Assembly: GCA_028023455.1 (NCBI GenBank)
Contig: JAQFVV010000151.1
Span: forward strand, 1,023,001 to 1,087,000
Source: Epiperipatus broadwayi
Taxonomy: Eukaryota; Onychophora; Udeonychophora; Euonychophora; Peripatidae
Direction: 5' to 3'
DNA: 64,000 bases
The notes beneath the pieces were generated by a model, which was not told the origin of the DNA, made no database searches, and saw only the letters and a list, made by a program, of their open reading frames with translations. Position numbers and translations under genes: made by a program. Below, one piece after another: positions 53,620 through 63,604 of the stretch; the stretch's first letter is position 1; each line of letters begins with the position of its first letter.

Positions 53620-56030
53620 AGAAAAAAGAAAAGCATGTATAAGACAAAAGCAATAATAAAAAATGAAAATATGAATAAATGTTAACATCAAACTCACAAA
53701 TGGACAGTTAGAGTAGAAATTTATATATACATACGTACAAGCAACTACTAAAATTTTAATTTTGCACACATTTATATATTTTATGTCAATTATTTCATAG
53801 GGGATTTTTACATAAATATATCTGGTGAATTTCACGCAGAAGTGCCTGCCCATGAACTGGGCTTAAACCTGGATCAATTAAAAATTGGATTTTTTTTTCA
53901 ATTTACAAGCAGATTTAGAACCCCCTCCCCATCCCCACCCCAAGAAAATGATCCTTAACCAACATTGTTAGCTATCCAATTATTTAGTAGTAAATTGGTA
54001 TCTATCTATTAATATCAATAAAACCTTATGCAACCTCTTCCTATATATTTTTAAGCAGCAAATCTATCCCAATCAAATTCTACCACTTTGTATAAAAATA
54101 AAAAAAAGTAAATGATAATTGAAACAAAAAGAGCATTAGATAAGCTAGACACTACTATGGGCATAAGAATAATAATCAATAGATAGGAAATGTATTAAAT
54201 ACCATCTGCGATAACTCAAGCTTATAGTAAGTGGCAAAATTTTATATATGTATTCTTAATTAGAGGATAAATAAAATCTTAAATCCACACCTTCTAATGT
54301 TATGAATGATTTTACCTTCATTGTTTCATTTTGGAAGGTTGTGAAGGTTGTTAGAAGCCTTTGCTCTGCAAAGATATCTTTAAATATGTGTGTTCATTCA
54401 TGCACACAAAACAATCTTAAATAAATCACTGAAAGACAATTTTCCTAGTATTTCTTCAAAAAGGAACAGAGAAAAAAGACATTATTCAACAGACCAGTGA
54501 AATAATTTTATGATTTTTCCTTCCTCACTCTACCAAAAAATAACAAGATATTTATTTACTAATCATGAGTCACAAGGGTACCTAAAAAAATACCTATACT
54601 TGATTAAAAATCATTTAAAAAAATCCTATTTTGCCTGAATTTAAATTCTAGTTGTAGAGATAGGGCAAGCAGAGACACTAGCCATTTCATTGTGACAATC
54701 TTCATATGTACATATTTTTTCATTTTTATCAATGCAGTCCCTTATCTCAATTCCATCATATTACAAACATCAATCAACACAAAAAACCAATCCACCCTCT
54801 CTTACTATATATGCATTTCTCAACAACTTTCACTCTTCAGTTGAACTTAACCATAATCACGTGAATTAATTCAACTTTATCTTTCTTTTTTTACTTGCAT
54901 ATTATTTTTTTTTTGTCTTCAGGTATACTTTAGACTTCTATTCTATCCGACAATCTAAAACATAAATAAAGAAATGAAAAAATACAAGTGACCCTGAAGA
55001 AGTATTTCATACTGAGCCAGAACTCCTCAGTTAGACCAGGTCACAAACTCTTACACTTCACATCATCATGCCTTTCAGTATTGATCAATTGTTACAATTT
55101 TATTTATAAATGTCAAACTTTCTGCACTCTTTGGCACCAATTATTTTGGATAAATATACATGAATGATTACTACTAATTAATTAGAAAACAAGAGATTAT
55201 ACCTAGTCCAAATATGAACCTCAGTTAAAAAAGGATGTTAGAGGTAGCAACACCTAAATCTCTATGTCAATGTTTGAAAGTTTTATAACTTTCACTACCA
55301 TCAATTTCACATAATTAGATCTAATATTTTTATACATACTTAAGAATATGAGCAAAGGGAAATCGTGGATATAAATGCTGAGTATGTTTATGAATAGACA
55401 TTGTATATAAATATGGATAATCCTAGATAGACATTTTAAATGCTTTCTTTTGTGGTATTTATTGTAAAAGCTTGTTTGGAGCTATTGGATCACTAATTAC
55501 ATCTATAATACAGGCTTATTAAGTCATATGATGTATGACCTGGTTTTCTTTACTAATATATATATATATATTGTAACAGTTTGGATTACATGTCACACAA
55601 CAACATGGTTATGTGTGTGCAAATATATATATATATATAATTGAAAGGAAAAGTAGATATTTTCTACATCCTCCTGGAATAAAATAAAATCATAGTAAAA
55701 GGTTAAATAATTCTGAATGTAAAATAAAATTACATTATGAAATAAACATTTAAGAAGATCTAATAATCAATTCTGATTTTGAAATTTAAAAACAAGCATG
55801 TTTTCAGATAATTGTAAAAATGGCTATCACCTATTTTGAAAGTTTTTAATTAATAAATTGGTAAATTTTTATTTATATAAAAATCTATGTGTATCACACT
55901 GTGATAAAAATTTCAAAGTTGAGTTCAAAAGGATTAAAATGGTTTTTAATCAAGATAAGGATTAGACAGAAAAACTGTTTTCAATTAAGATGTTTTTGTG
56001 ACTGCAGAAGACTTATAAAAAGGGTTGATA
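53620..56030. other. Upstream intron or 5' flank of KIF3B, nothing certain
   Basis: The missing first exon (with the initiator ATG) could lie in this or later sequence. I found no convincing exon; see the rejected candidate at 54316-54321. TA microsatellites near 55555-55573 and 55623-55640. Confidence 0.45.
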
Positions 56031-56039
56031 AAAATATCA

Positions 56040-56560
56040 GTTCAGTCTAGCTAATTTTATTTGAGAAGCAGTGGCCAAATTGGCTAGCTGCAAAGTCTGG
56101 TGTTTAGTCTGGTTTTAATATTTTTGAGCAGTTGGCTAATAGTTTGCTGTAGTTGGCAGGAAATAGCTGGCCAGAAAGAGTTGGCTAGCAGAGATGGTTT
56201 CCAGAGCTATACAGATCATTCCCATAAAGATGTAACTGAAGTCAAGACAGGAGGCAGCTGCTACTGGCTCATTATACTGGAGTTTGGATGCACTTAGAAG
56301 AAAGACCCATTTCTCTGTCTCTAAAAACTTAAATGTGGACAAGATAATTTGCTTGCCCGAAGCCTGCCAATCCTAGACAGAAGTGAACTGATAATGGCCA
56401 ACAAATTACCTGAATTATACCTGTCTTGATGATGACAATCCTGGACTATACTTTCCTGATGGACCAAAAACTAAACTCACCAAGAAATCTCATAAGTTGA
56501 AGTCATTAGACATATGCTGCTGTGTATACAAGCAAGGAACCACAGACAAATGCATCATGT
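56040..56560. other. GC-richer segment of unknown nature
   Basis: Richer in G and C than its surroundings, with recurrent TTGGCTAG-type words (56080-56190). Possibly an old LTR or other repeat, but no partner copy is in the window. The open frames on both strands here are short and unrelated to any family I know. Confidence 0.35.
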
Positions 56561-57234
56561 TGGATACATATAATACAAATTGTTTAAAATAATTCATTTT
56601 TAAAAATGACATTCTAAAAGTGAGATATATAATATAGAACATTTTGTTTAAAGTCATTTGTTAAGAAAATAAAATGACATTTTGAGACATATATAATTCA
56701 AATCAATATGTGATCATGAGATATATATAGAATATTATTTTAAAATCTATTTTTTAAAAATAATGCCAAGTAAAATTTTGACTGAATGAAATGATTGAAT
56801 TCATTGATCAAAACAAATCTTCTTAGATTAATTTAAAGATAATTCTAAACGTTTTCTAATTAATTAAAAGTAACCTGATAAAAAAAAAGAACTTTTCTAA
56901 CCTGTCAAAAATTGATTATTCTTTTTTTAAAAAAAAGAAAACTATGGTAGAGTTTGATAAACTGATTTGTTTTTATTAATACACATGCATGTGTGAATTT
57001 TATGTATATTCAAAATAAAATTAGTAATTATAAAAATTAATGTTGTTTATTATTTTTAATGAATTCAAATATGATAGAAAATGAATTTCATTTATATGTT
57101 ATTCATCAATTTTACTGCACTTTGTGTGCATATTTATATATCAATGCATGTCAGATAGACACATTTAGGTAAAAATTGATATTTATTATTTTGACAAAAT
57201 TGAATTTGTGTTAATAGATTAATGTAATGCATGT

Positions 57235-57545
57235 TTGTGCACATATATATGCATTTTATGTAAACCTATTAGAACATATATATAAACCCATGTATTTTAC
57301 ATCATTAGAAAGTGACAATTAAAAATGTTTAGTAACAAGTCAAATATGTTCAGAAAGTACACACTTATGTGTGTATATAGATCTATGCTTGTCAAGTATA
57401 ACATGTAAATTTTAATCATTTTTATTATTAAATGTCAAATCAAACATGTTCATTTTATATCAAGCCATGTGACTATGTACTGAATGGGTTTTAAGTAAAC
57501 CTAATGGAACATATATGTAAACCAATGTAATAACTTGAATTGTGT
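57235..57545. repeat. Degenerate repeat pair
   Basis: TTTTATGTAAACCTATTAGAAC ATATATATAAACCCATGTA (57253-57292) recurs as TTTTAAGTAAACCTAATGGAAC ATATATGTAAACCAATGTA (57490-57530), about 237 bp apart. Confidence 0.55.
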
Positions 57546-57559
57546 ATATTATTCATATA

Positions 57560-58320
57560 AATCACCATGTGATAATTTGAAATTTTTATAGTCCTCAAAA
57601 TCAGAAGATTTAATTGATATGTGTATAGCCTTATTCTAGAGACCTTAATTTCATTTATTTTTTATTGTTAATAAACTTGAATTCAATTGTTAAAATTGTA
57701 TTACATCATCTCATGATCACCATAATAGTATTTGAGCTTGTGTTATACTGAACTACATTCATGCATAATGATCTTCTATATAAATGACAATGTATTTAGT
57801 ATTTAAAGGGCATCCAGTATGATTGATATATCCTGGTTGGTGCATAAGATTATATTCTTTAAAGGCCCTGCACTACATTTTAGTTTAGTTTAGTTTTATT
57901 AGAATCTAAGTTTATAGTTGGCCAGTACATTAATGGTACTAAGTGGCCTGAGCATTGATGATGATCAGCATGTTTTAATATCCCAGCATTATCGTTTTTG
58001 ATTATTGTGTATTCTGATGGATGAACACTTAGTTAGTGCATCCAAGTTATGTTTAAATAATTGCCCAAGCTGTCAAAGGCTCAATAGTTTCATGAGACCC
58101 AACTGAGTTGATCTCATAGAGATCTCATGCTCTCTTGAGTATATAAAATTGCTTATATTTTTTTTAATATCTCACTTTAATATCATGTTTTATTACTTTA
58201 ATATTTTATCTCATTATTTAAATTAATTTTTTAACTGAAATATTGTTGACTGGGGTTGATGATGATTTGCCATCACCCTGGGTATGATAACCTAATTAGC
58301 CATCATGTTACAATATATAT
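57560..58320. other. Nothing recognised
   Basis: AT-rich; TTTAGTTTAGTTTAG-type microrepeat near 57880 and a TA run near 58313. Confidence 0.45.
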
Positions 58321-58420
58321 ATATATATATAGGATTTGGACTCAGATTTTCAAGCACCCTTCAACTATCCACACTATCTCATACAACTGATACACATGAC
58401 CACACACGTAGAAAAAATTA

Positions 58421-58479
58421 ATAATCACCAATATATGTATTTCATGCTAAACCAGCACTCATCAGTTGGTCCAGATTAT
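58421..58479 (-). ncRNA. Hammerhead ribozyme motif (type I), H3
   Basis: AUAAUC-UGG-ACCAA / CUGAUGA / GUGCU-GGUUU-AGCAU / GAAA / UA-CA-UA / UA / UUGGU-GAUUAU. Identical in core to H2. Stem I pairs 5 plus 6 bp around a 3-nt bulge. Confidence 0.8.
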
Positions 58480-58901
58480 CATCTCTCACACACATATATA
58501 TATAATCAATGCTCACTTTATATTAAGATAGCAAATCTTCATGCTTTAATGGACAGGCTTCAATCCACTGCAACCTCCAACTTTTCAGCCATCCATATCA
58601 TTGAAAATCTGATGATGAAAACTCAAATCCCATGCTGATGCTAATATTATTGCCATGCCCATGTTGACCTGAAGTCACTCTGACCCCTCATGTATAGGAC
58701 AGTATCCATTTAATACATATAAGAGGGATGGACAGGATACAAGCTTGATATGTAAATATTTGAAAACCAGGCACTCTTCACAAACCTGGGAGCTTAATTG
58801 TAAGTATAGAGGATTTGAATTCAGATTTTCAAGCACCCTTCAACTATCCACACTATCTCATACAACTGATACACATGACCACACACATGTAGAAAAGATT
58901 A

Positions 58902-58960
58902 ATAATCACCAATATACATATTTCATGCTAAACCAGCACTCATCAGTTGGTCCAGATTAT
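58902..58960 (-). ncRNA. Hammerhead ribozyme motif (type I), H4
   Basis: Same layout as H3, with loop III UG instead of CA. Cleavage at H3 and H4 would release a 481-nt unit. Confidence 0.8.
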
Positions 58961-59469
58961 CATCTCTCACACATATATATAATCAATGCTCAGTTTATAT
59001 TAAGATAGCAAATCTTCATGCTTTAATGGACAGGCTTCAATCCACTGCAACCTCCAACTTTTTAGATATCCATATCATGTGTATCAGTTGTATGAGATAG
59101 TGTGGATAATTGAAGGGTGCTTGAAAATCTGAATTCAAATCCTCTACACTTACAATTAAGCTCCCAGGTTTGTGAAGAGTGCCTGGTTTTCAAATATTTA
59201 CATATCAAGCTTGTATTCTGTCCATCCCTCTTATATGTATTAAATGGATACTGTCCTATACATGAGGGGTCAGAGTGACTTCAGGTCAACATGGGCATGG
59301 CAATAATATTAGCATCAGCATGGGATTTGAGTTTTCATTATCATATTTTCAATGATATGGATGGCTGAAAAGTTGGAGGTTGCAGTGGATTGAAGCCTGT
59401 CCATTAAGGTATGAAGATTTGCTATCTTAATATAAACTGAGCATTGATTATATATATGTGTGAGAGATG

Positions 59470-59528
59470 ATAATCTGGACCAACTGATGAGTGCTGGTTT
59501 AGCATGAAATACGTATATTGGTGATTAT
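59470..59528 (+). ncRNA. Hammerhead ribozyme motif (type I), H5
   Basis: Plus-strand copy in the inverted arm: AUAAUC-UGG-ACCAA, CUGAUGA, GUGCU-GGUUU-AGCAU, GAAA, UA-CG-UA, UA, UUGGU-GAUUAU. All consensus residues present. Confidence 0.8.
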
Positions 59529-59688
59529 TAATCTTTTCTACATGTGTGTGGTCATGTGTATCAGTTGTATGAGATAGTGTGGATAGTTGAAGGGTGCTTG
59601 AAAATCTGAGTTCAAATCCTCTATACTTATAATTAAGCTCCCAGGTTTGTGAAGAGTGCCTGGTTTTCAAATATATATATAATATATT

Positions 59689-59691
<3 letters not shown>

Positions 59692-59732
<41 letters not shown>
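59692..59732. repeat. (TA)n microsatellite
   Basis: About 40 bp of TA repeats directly after the family H array. Confidence 0.95.
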
Positions 59733-59734
<2 letters not shown>

Positions 59735-59735
<1 letters not shown>

Positions 59736-60110
59736 TTACATGTTACACTGAAGATTGACATTGAGATAGGTGTATGACAGGATGACTCCATATCGCCAAA
59801 ACTTTTCACAATAGTTTTCCAAGAAATATTTTGTGGATTAAAATGGGAAGGTAGAGGAATAAAATTATGTGGGGATTATTTAAAACATCTAGATTTTGCA
59901 GATGACACGTTTGTTTTGCAAATAATACTTCAGAGTTTCAGAAAAAGTTGAAAGAGTTATCAGATGAAATAAAAAAGTAGGACTAAAAATAAATAGTAAA
60001 AAGATTAAAATAGTGTTCAATGGTTTCTCTCAGAAGAAGAAAATAAAGATTTGATAAAAAGTCATGCATTATAAGTTAACAACTACAAATACTTTGGTCA
60101 GATTATGAAA
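59735..60110 (+). pseudogene. RTE-like LINE reverse-transcriptase fragment
   Basis: One frame reads QDDSISPKLFTIVFQEIFCG, LKWEGRGIKLCGDYLKHLDF and ADDTFVLQ. QDDSISPKLF matches the 'RQGDtiSPKLF' motif and FADD is the RT catalytic box. NNYKYFGQIMK (near 60080) matches the 'Y.YLGQ' motif. This wording is typical of RTE-clade LINEs. A TGA precedes QDDS, and frameshifts follow. It supplies the catalytic part missing from the 3' fragments at 23-27 kb, but is a separate copy. Confidence 0.75.
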
Positions 60111-60114
60111 ACAT

Positions 60115-60420
60115 CACATGATCATCATTTCTTATGCTTGCTCTTAACTGTTATTAAAACAGGCAAAACTCTTTATATGTATTGCCACTCAATGCAAGTC
60201 AGATTAATCAATGGATTCCAGAAGGTGTTAGATCCTAACATCTAGGCGCAGTGCTCTCAGATCCAAGACTCCTCACTGACGAAGGCCACAAGCCAGAAAC
60301 AAGTCTGGGGATATTGAATGAGTAGGCACTACCTGAGGATTTTATGCACAAGCCTTTGGGCGTTCATTGATTACTCTGGCTTGCACTGAGTGGCAATACA
60401 TATAGAAAGTTTTGCCTGTT
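60115..60420 (+). repeat. Family F repeat with hammerhead-like core
   Basis: Core at 60276-60305: CUGACGA, AGGC-CACAA-GCCA, GAAAC, AA, GUC, then UGGGGAUA. CUGACGA satisfies CUGANGA. Flanks fold back: TTAATCAATGGATTCCAGAAG (60198) against CATTGATTAC (60375) and GCACTACC.GA blocks. A-A apposition at the base of stem II. Confidence 0.6.
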
Positions 60421-60429
60421 TAATTATGA

Positions 60430-60950
60430 AAACATAATGGATGTGATTAATCATAGAATTAAAGATAAAGAACATTTGGTATAACTAATTTGATATTAAT
60501 AAGAAAATATGCCTATGTCTTTAAACATCAAAGTCAGCATTCAATCTGTGTAGAAATATTATATATATAATCACAATTCATGCCTAGAAGCTTTCTCCAT
60601 AGCATTCTGCTCATCTGCTTCATAAATGGAATTTAACAGTCACTAACCTATGCAGATGTGGATAAACACTAACTTTATGAACCATGTAGTTAATGAATGC
60701 TAAATCTGTGAATATTTTAACAAAAATGAAAAAAGTCACTAATGAATTTACATCATGGATGGAATGTGTACAGATTCCTTTACAAATATTTTTTTAGTAG
60801 ATAACTTGTCTAAAAACTCAACTCATACTTTAAATAAATAAATAAATGCAGTTAGATATTTCTAATATTGATCAATATTGGTTAGAGACGATCTATCTGA
60901 AAAATCTTAAATTTGCATAAAGTATGCAAAACATAATTAAACTCCTGTAT
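60430..60950. other. Nothing recognised
   Basis: AT-rich; short TAAA microrepeat near 60833. Confidence 0.45.
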
Positions 60951-60956
60951 TTATAT

Positions 60957-61258
60957 GTTGGTCTATTTCCATCATCTAATAAGAGTATTGAATGTCTTTA
61001 GAAAAATTTAACTTTATTTTAAATATTCCCAATACATTCAACTGTTAGTAATAGCATACAGGTTAGTTTAAGCCCAACGTTTCAAGAGATATAATTCTCC
61101 CCTCTTCTTCAAGTGTTGCTGGCCTGAGCAGTGACATTAATAGCATGAGAATCGAAACAGGACCTTTAGATTCTTTGAGTATTGAATTTTAAGGCAACAT
61201 TCTAACCAATTGAGCCAACCTGCCAAAGGCAACAGTCAATAGAAATTTCATATACTTA
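60957..61258 (-). repeat. Family S solo copy, minus
   Basis: Complete S unit without the PLE ORF: minus-strand A-box-like region near 61224-61205, B-box-like near 61164, CTTGAAGAAGAGG core and the AATAAAG tail at its 3' end. Head-to-head with the next copy, 53 bp away. Confidence 0.7.
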
Positions 61259-61311
61259 TAAACTTTTACTCTTAGATAAAAGTGAAGAAATCGAGAGGAA
61301 CCTCAAAGATA

Positions 61312-61615
61312 AGTATATGAAATTTCTGACTGTTGCCTTTGGCAGGATGGTTCATTTGGTTAGAGCGTTATCTTAAAATTCAATACTCATAGAATCTAAG
61401 GGTCCAGGTTCAATTCCCACGCTAGTATTGTCACTAGTCAGACCAGCAACACCTGAAGAAGAGGGGAGAATAGTACCTCTCGAAACATTGTGCATATACT
61501 AATCTGTGTGCTATTACTAACAGTTGAATGTATTTGGAATATTTAAATAAAGTTATTTTTTTCTAAAGACATTCAATACTCATATTAGATGATTGATATA
61601 GTCCAACATATAAAT
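61312..61615 (+). repeat. Family S solo copy, plus
   Basis: Best-preserved S unit: A-box-like TGGTTCATTTGGTTAGAGCG (61348-61367), B-box-like GGTTCAATTCC (61407-61417), CTGAAGA (61453-61459), AGAGG...CCTCT hairpin, GAAAC (61482-61486), tail with AATAAAG (61548). The ACTTTTACTCTTAGATAAAAGT palindrome separates it from the inverted neighbour. Confidence 0.75.
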
Positions 61616-61619
61616 ACAA

Positions 61620-62345
61620 CTAATGCAAACATATATAAACATTTTTTTTTTTTTAATTAAAGATTACTAAAATAATTTTAGAATATTTTGATTTACAAAC
61701 AAAAATAAAAACAAATCAGTCATATGCAAAGCATTAAAACAAAAGCAACGACGGGGAGAACTTAAATTTTGAACTATTTTAACATTATCATACTTGTTAA
61801 CAAAACCAAAGCTGTAAAAATAAAATCCATTAGCGATTCTAATTCGGTTTTTTTTCCTTTTCTTTCGTTCTTTAAAAAGACTTGCACTTAACAAAACTTA
61901 CGATAATTAAAATGATCCAAAAAATAAAAAAGGTTAATCTATTTTATAGATTTCATTAATGTGTTTATTAAAATAATAGTGCAAATCTAATTTGGGGGTC
62001 TTCCGTAAATGTGTAAATGTCAAAATGTCAGCCCCATGGAAACTAGTTTTCATCTTGACGTAGACTGGATAAAGATGGCAAATCTTAATAACATACAATA
62101 ATATTATTAACGTGAACTTTAGTTATATTACTTAAGCTAGTTACATCATGGTAAGAGCCCTTAATTCTTGTAATGAAAAATGGCTACAAAGTATTGGCAA
62201 CCTCGGAACAACTCAAGTGTCCGTTATACCCTCTATAAAGCATCTTTTTAATTATTTCAGTTTAACAACAAAAAATAAAAATCCTTCACAAATTAATTGT
62301 GCAACACAATACTGATGTAATTACATTTCTCTTCAAAATTTCTTG
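61620..62345. other. Nothing certain
   Basis: Includes a slightly less AT-rich patch (61990-62160) with ATG followed by a perfect plus-strand donor (ATG|gtaaga at 62147-62155); see rejected items. Confidence 0.35.
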
Positions 62346-62349
62346 CTTC

Positions 62350-62436
62350 ACAGTGATTGGTTGCTAAGACCTGTAGAGGTCATTACCTTCGAATTTTTCA
62401 GACGCTTATTCCTAAGGTTACAGCCTTGGTAAATAT
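62350..62436. repeat. Half-copy of the 11.5-kb palindrome family
   Basis: TTGCTAAGACCTGTAGAGGTCA, TTACCTTCGAATTTTTCAGA and GGTAAATAT-like blocks follow the order of the 11515-11602 arm in reverse complement. Confidence 0.5.
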
Positions 62437-62489
62437 AAGCTATTAATATAGAAGCAAACTCTCTATACAGTAGTGTCACATAGTACAAG

Positions 62490-63060
62490 ACTTAGTAATC
62501 AATAAATGCAAGAAGGTTTGTACATAAAATCCCTATCTAGTACCTACTCATCCAATGTGAGAAGCCTTTGATCTGAAAGCATTGCGTCTAGATTTTAGGA
62601 TCTAGCAGCCACCTTTTACCTCTTTAATGAACTATAAAATTATCAGCCAAGATGAAAACACAATATTTTTAATCCAAACTCATTCACTTTACGTGCTTAT
62701 ATAGATCTGAACCCAGTTCAGTATCTAAACATTGTGTCTTTGGTTTTTAAAAACTAGTCACCATGATCATCATTTCTTATGCTTACACAAGCTGTTAATA
62801 CAGTAGGAATCTTTCTGTACAGTAGGGCAGTACACCCACTACAAGCTGTAGTAATCAATGGATGCAAAAAAATTTGTGAGTAAAATCTCTATATAGTGCC
62901 TAATCCAATACTAATCTGTTTCTAGATGCAGTGATCTCCAATGCAAGGCTCCTCACTGATGAAAGCCACAAGCTAGAAACTAGTCTGGGTAATGAGTAGG
63001 CACTAGAGATTTTATTCACAAACTTTCTTGCATTCATTGATTACTAAGGCTTGCACTACT
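62490..63060 (+). repeat. Family F repeat with consensus hammerhead-like core
   Basis: Core at 62956-62985: CUGAUGA, AAGC-CACAA-GCUA, GAAAC, UA, GUC, then UGGG, which pairs with the CUCA before the core. Left arm TAGTAATCAATGGATGCAA with TTTGTGAGTAAAATCTCTA (62851-62890) and right arm TAGAGATTTTATTCACAAA with GCATTCATTGATTACTA (63008-63047) pair, so the core sits at the head of a long hairpin. The repeat's upstream half is shared with 27990-28400. Confidence 0.6.
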
Positions 63061-63177
63061 GTATGCAAAGTTTGCTACTTGAAAATAATTTTAGACATAT
63101 AATTTACAAATCTTCCAATACAAAGTGACCCTATCTTAAGTGTTTTCCTGAAGGTTTGTGATGGTGATCTAGATGTA

Positions 63178-63600
63178 TTTTTATATTGGACTATTTCTAT
63201 CATCTAATATGTGTAGTGAATGTCTTTAGAACATTTTAGCTTTATTTAAATATTCTAAATACCTTCAACTATTAGTAATAGCACATCAAACATGTTAATA
63301 TATGCACAACATTTTGAGAGATATTATTCTGCCCTCTTCTTCAATTGTTGCTGGCCTGACCAGTGAGAGTACTAGCATGGGATTCAAACATAGGTCCTTA
63401 GATTCTTGAGTATTGAAATTTTAAGGTAACACTCTAACCAACTGAGTCATCCTGCCAAAGGTAACAGTCTATAGTAATTTGATATACTTATCTATGAAGT
63501 TCCTCCTGATTTCTCCACTTTTTCCTAAAAGCAAAGTTGATTAATGGTTTCCATACATTATATATACTAGGATGACTTATGGGATTATTTGGAATTGTAA
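63178..63600 (-). repeat. Family S solo copy with PLE-3-like leader, minus
   Basis: S unit 63178-63500 followed (upstream in element orientation) by sequence to 63600 that matches the region between the PLE-3 nuclease relic and its S unit: GGAAAAAGTGGAGAAATCAGG, AATGTATGGAAACCATTAATC, AATAATCCCATAAGTCATCC. This ties solo S copies to the PLE. Confidence 0.65.
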
Positions 63601-63604
63601 TGTG

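Larger units (their letters stand above)
58330..59690. repeat. Family H array: tandem dimer plus inverted copy
   Basis: Two minus-oriented hammerhead repeats with their cores 481 bp apart (58421 and 58902), then an inverted segment (about 59080-59690) that is the reverse complement of the dimer region, with a third core on the plus strand (59470-59528). Between cores is a spacer of about 120 bp not present in the single copies H1 and H2 (markers CACTCTGACCCCTCATG and CCAGGCACTCTTCACAAACC). Copies are about 95% alike, so this array is the youngest of the family. Open frames ([17 protein letters not shown]...) are read from the ribozyme region and are not genes. Confidence 0.8.

Noticed and set aside
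54316-54321. Candidate KIF3B first coding exon on the minus strand: ATGAAG followed by gtaaaa
   Set aside because: Phase fits and the ATG context is acceptable, but a six-base coding part with a mediocre donor occurs easily by chance, and an upstream out-of-frame ATG precedes it. No homology can support it.
58336-59691. Open frames encoding [23 protein letters not shown]-like peptides in several places
   Set aside because: They recur only because they are read from the antisense of the family H ribozyme repeat; frames differ between copies and there is no codon-level conservation.
62100-62160. Plus-strand ATG followed by a perfect donor gtaaga, possible first exon of another gene
   Set aside because: No downstream plus-strand exon was found and the upstream sequence has no clear promoter.
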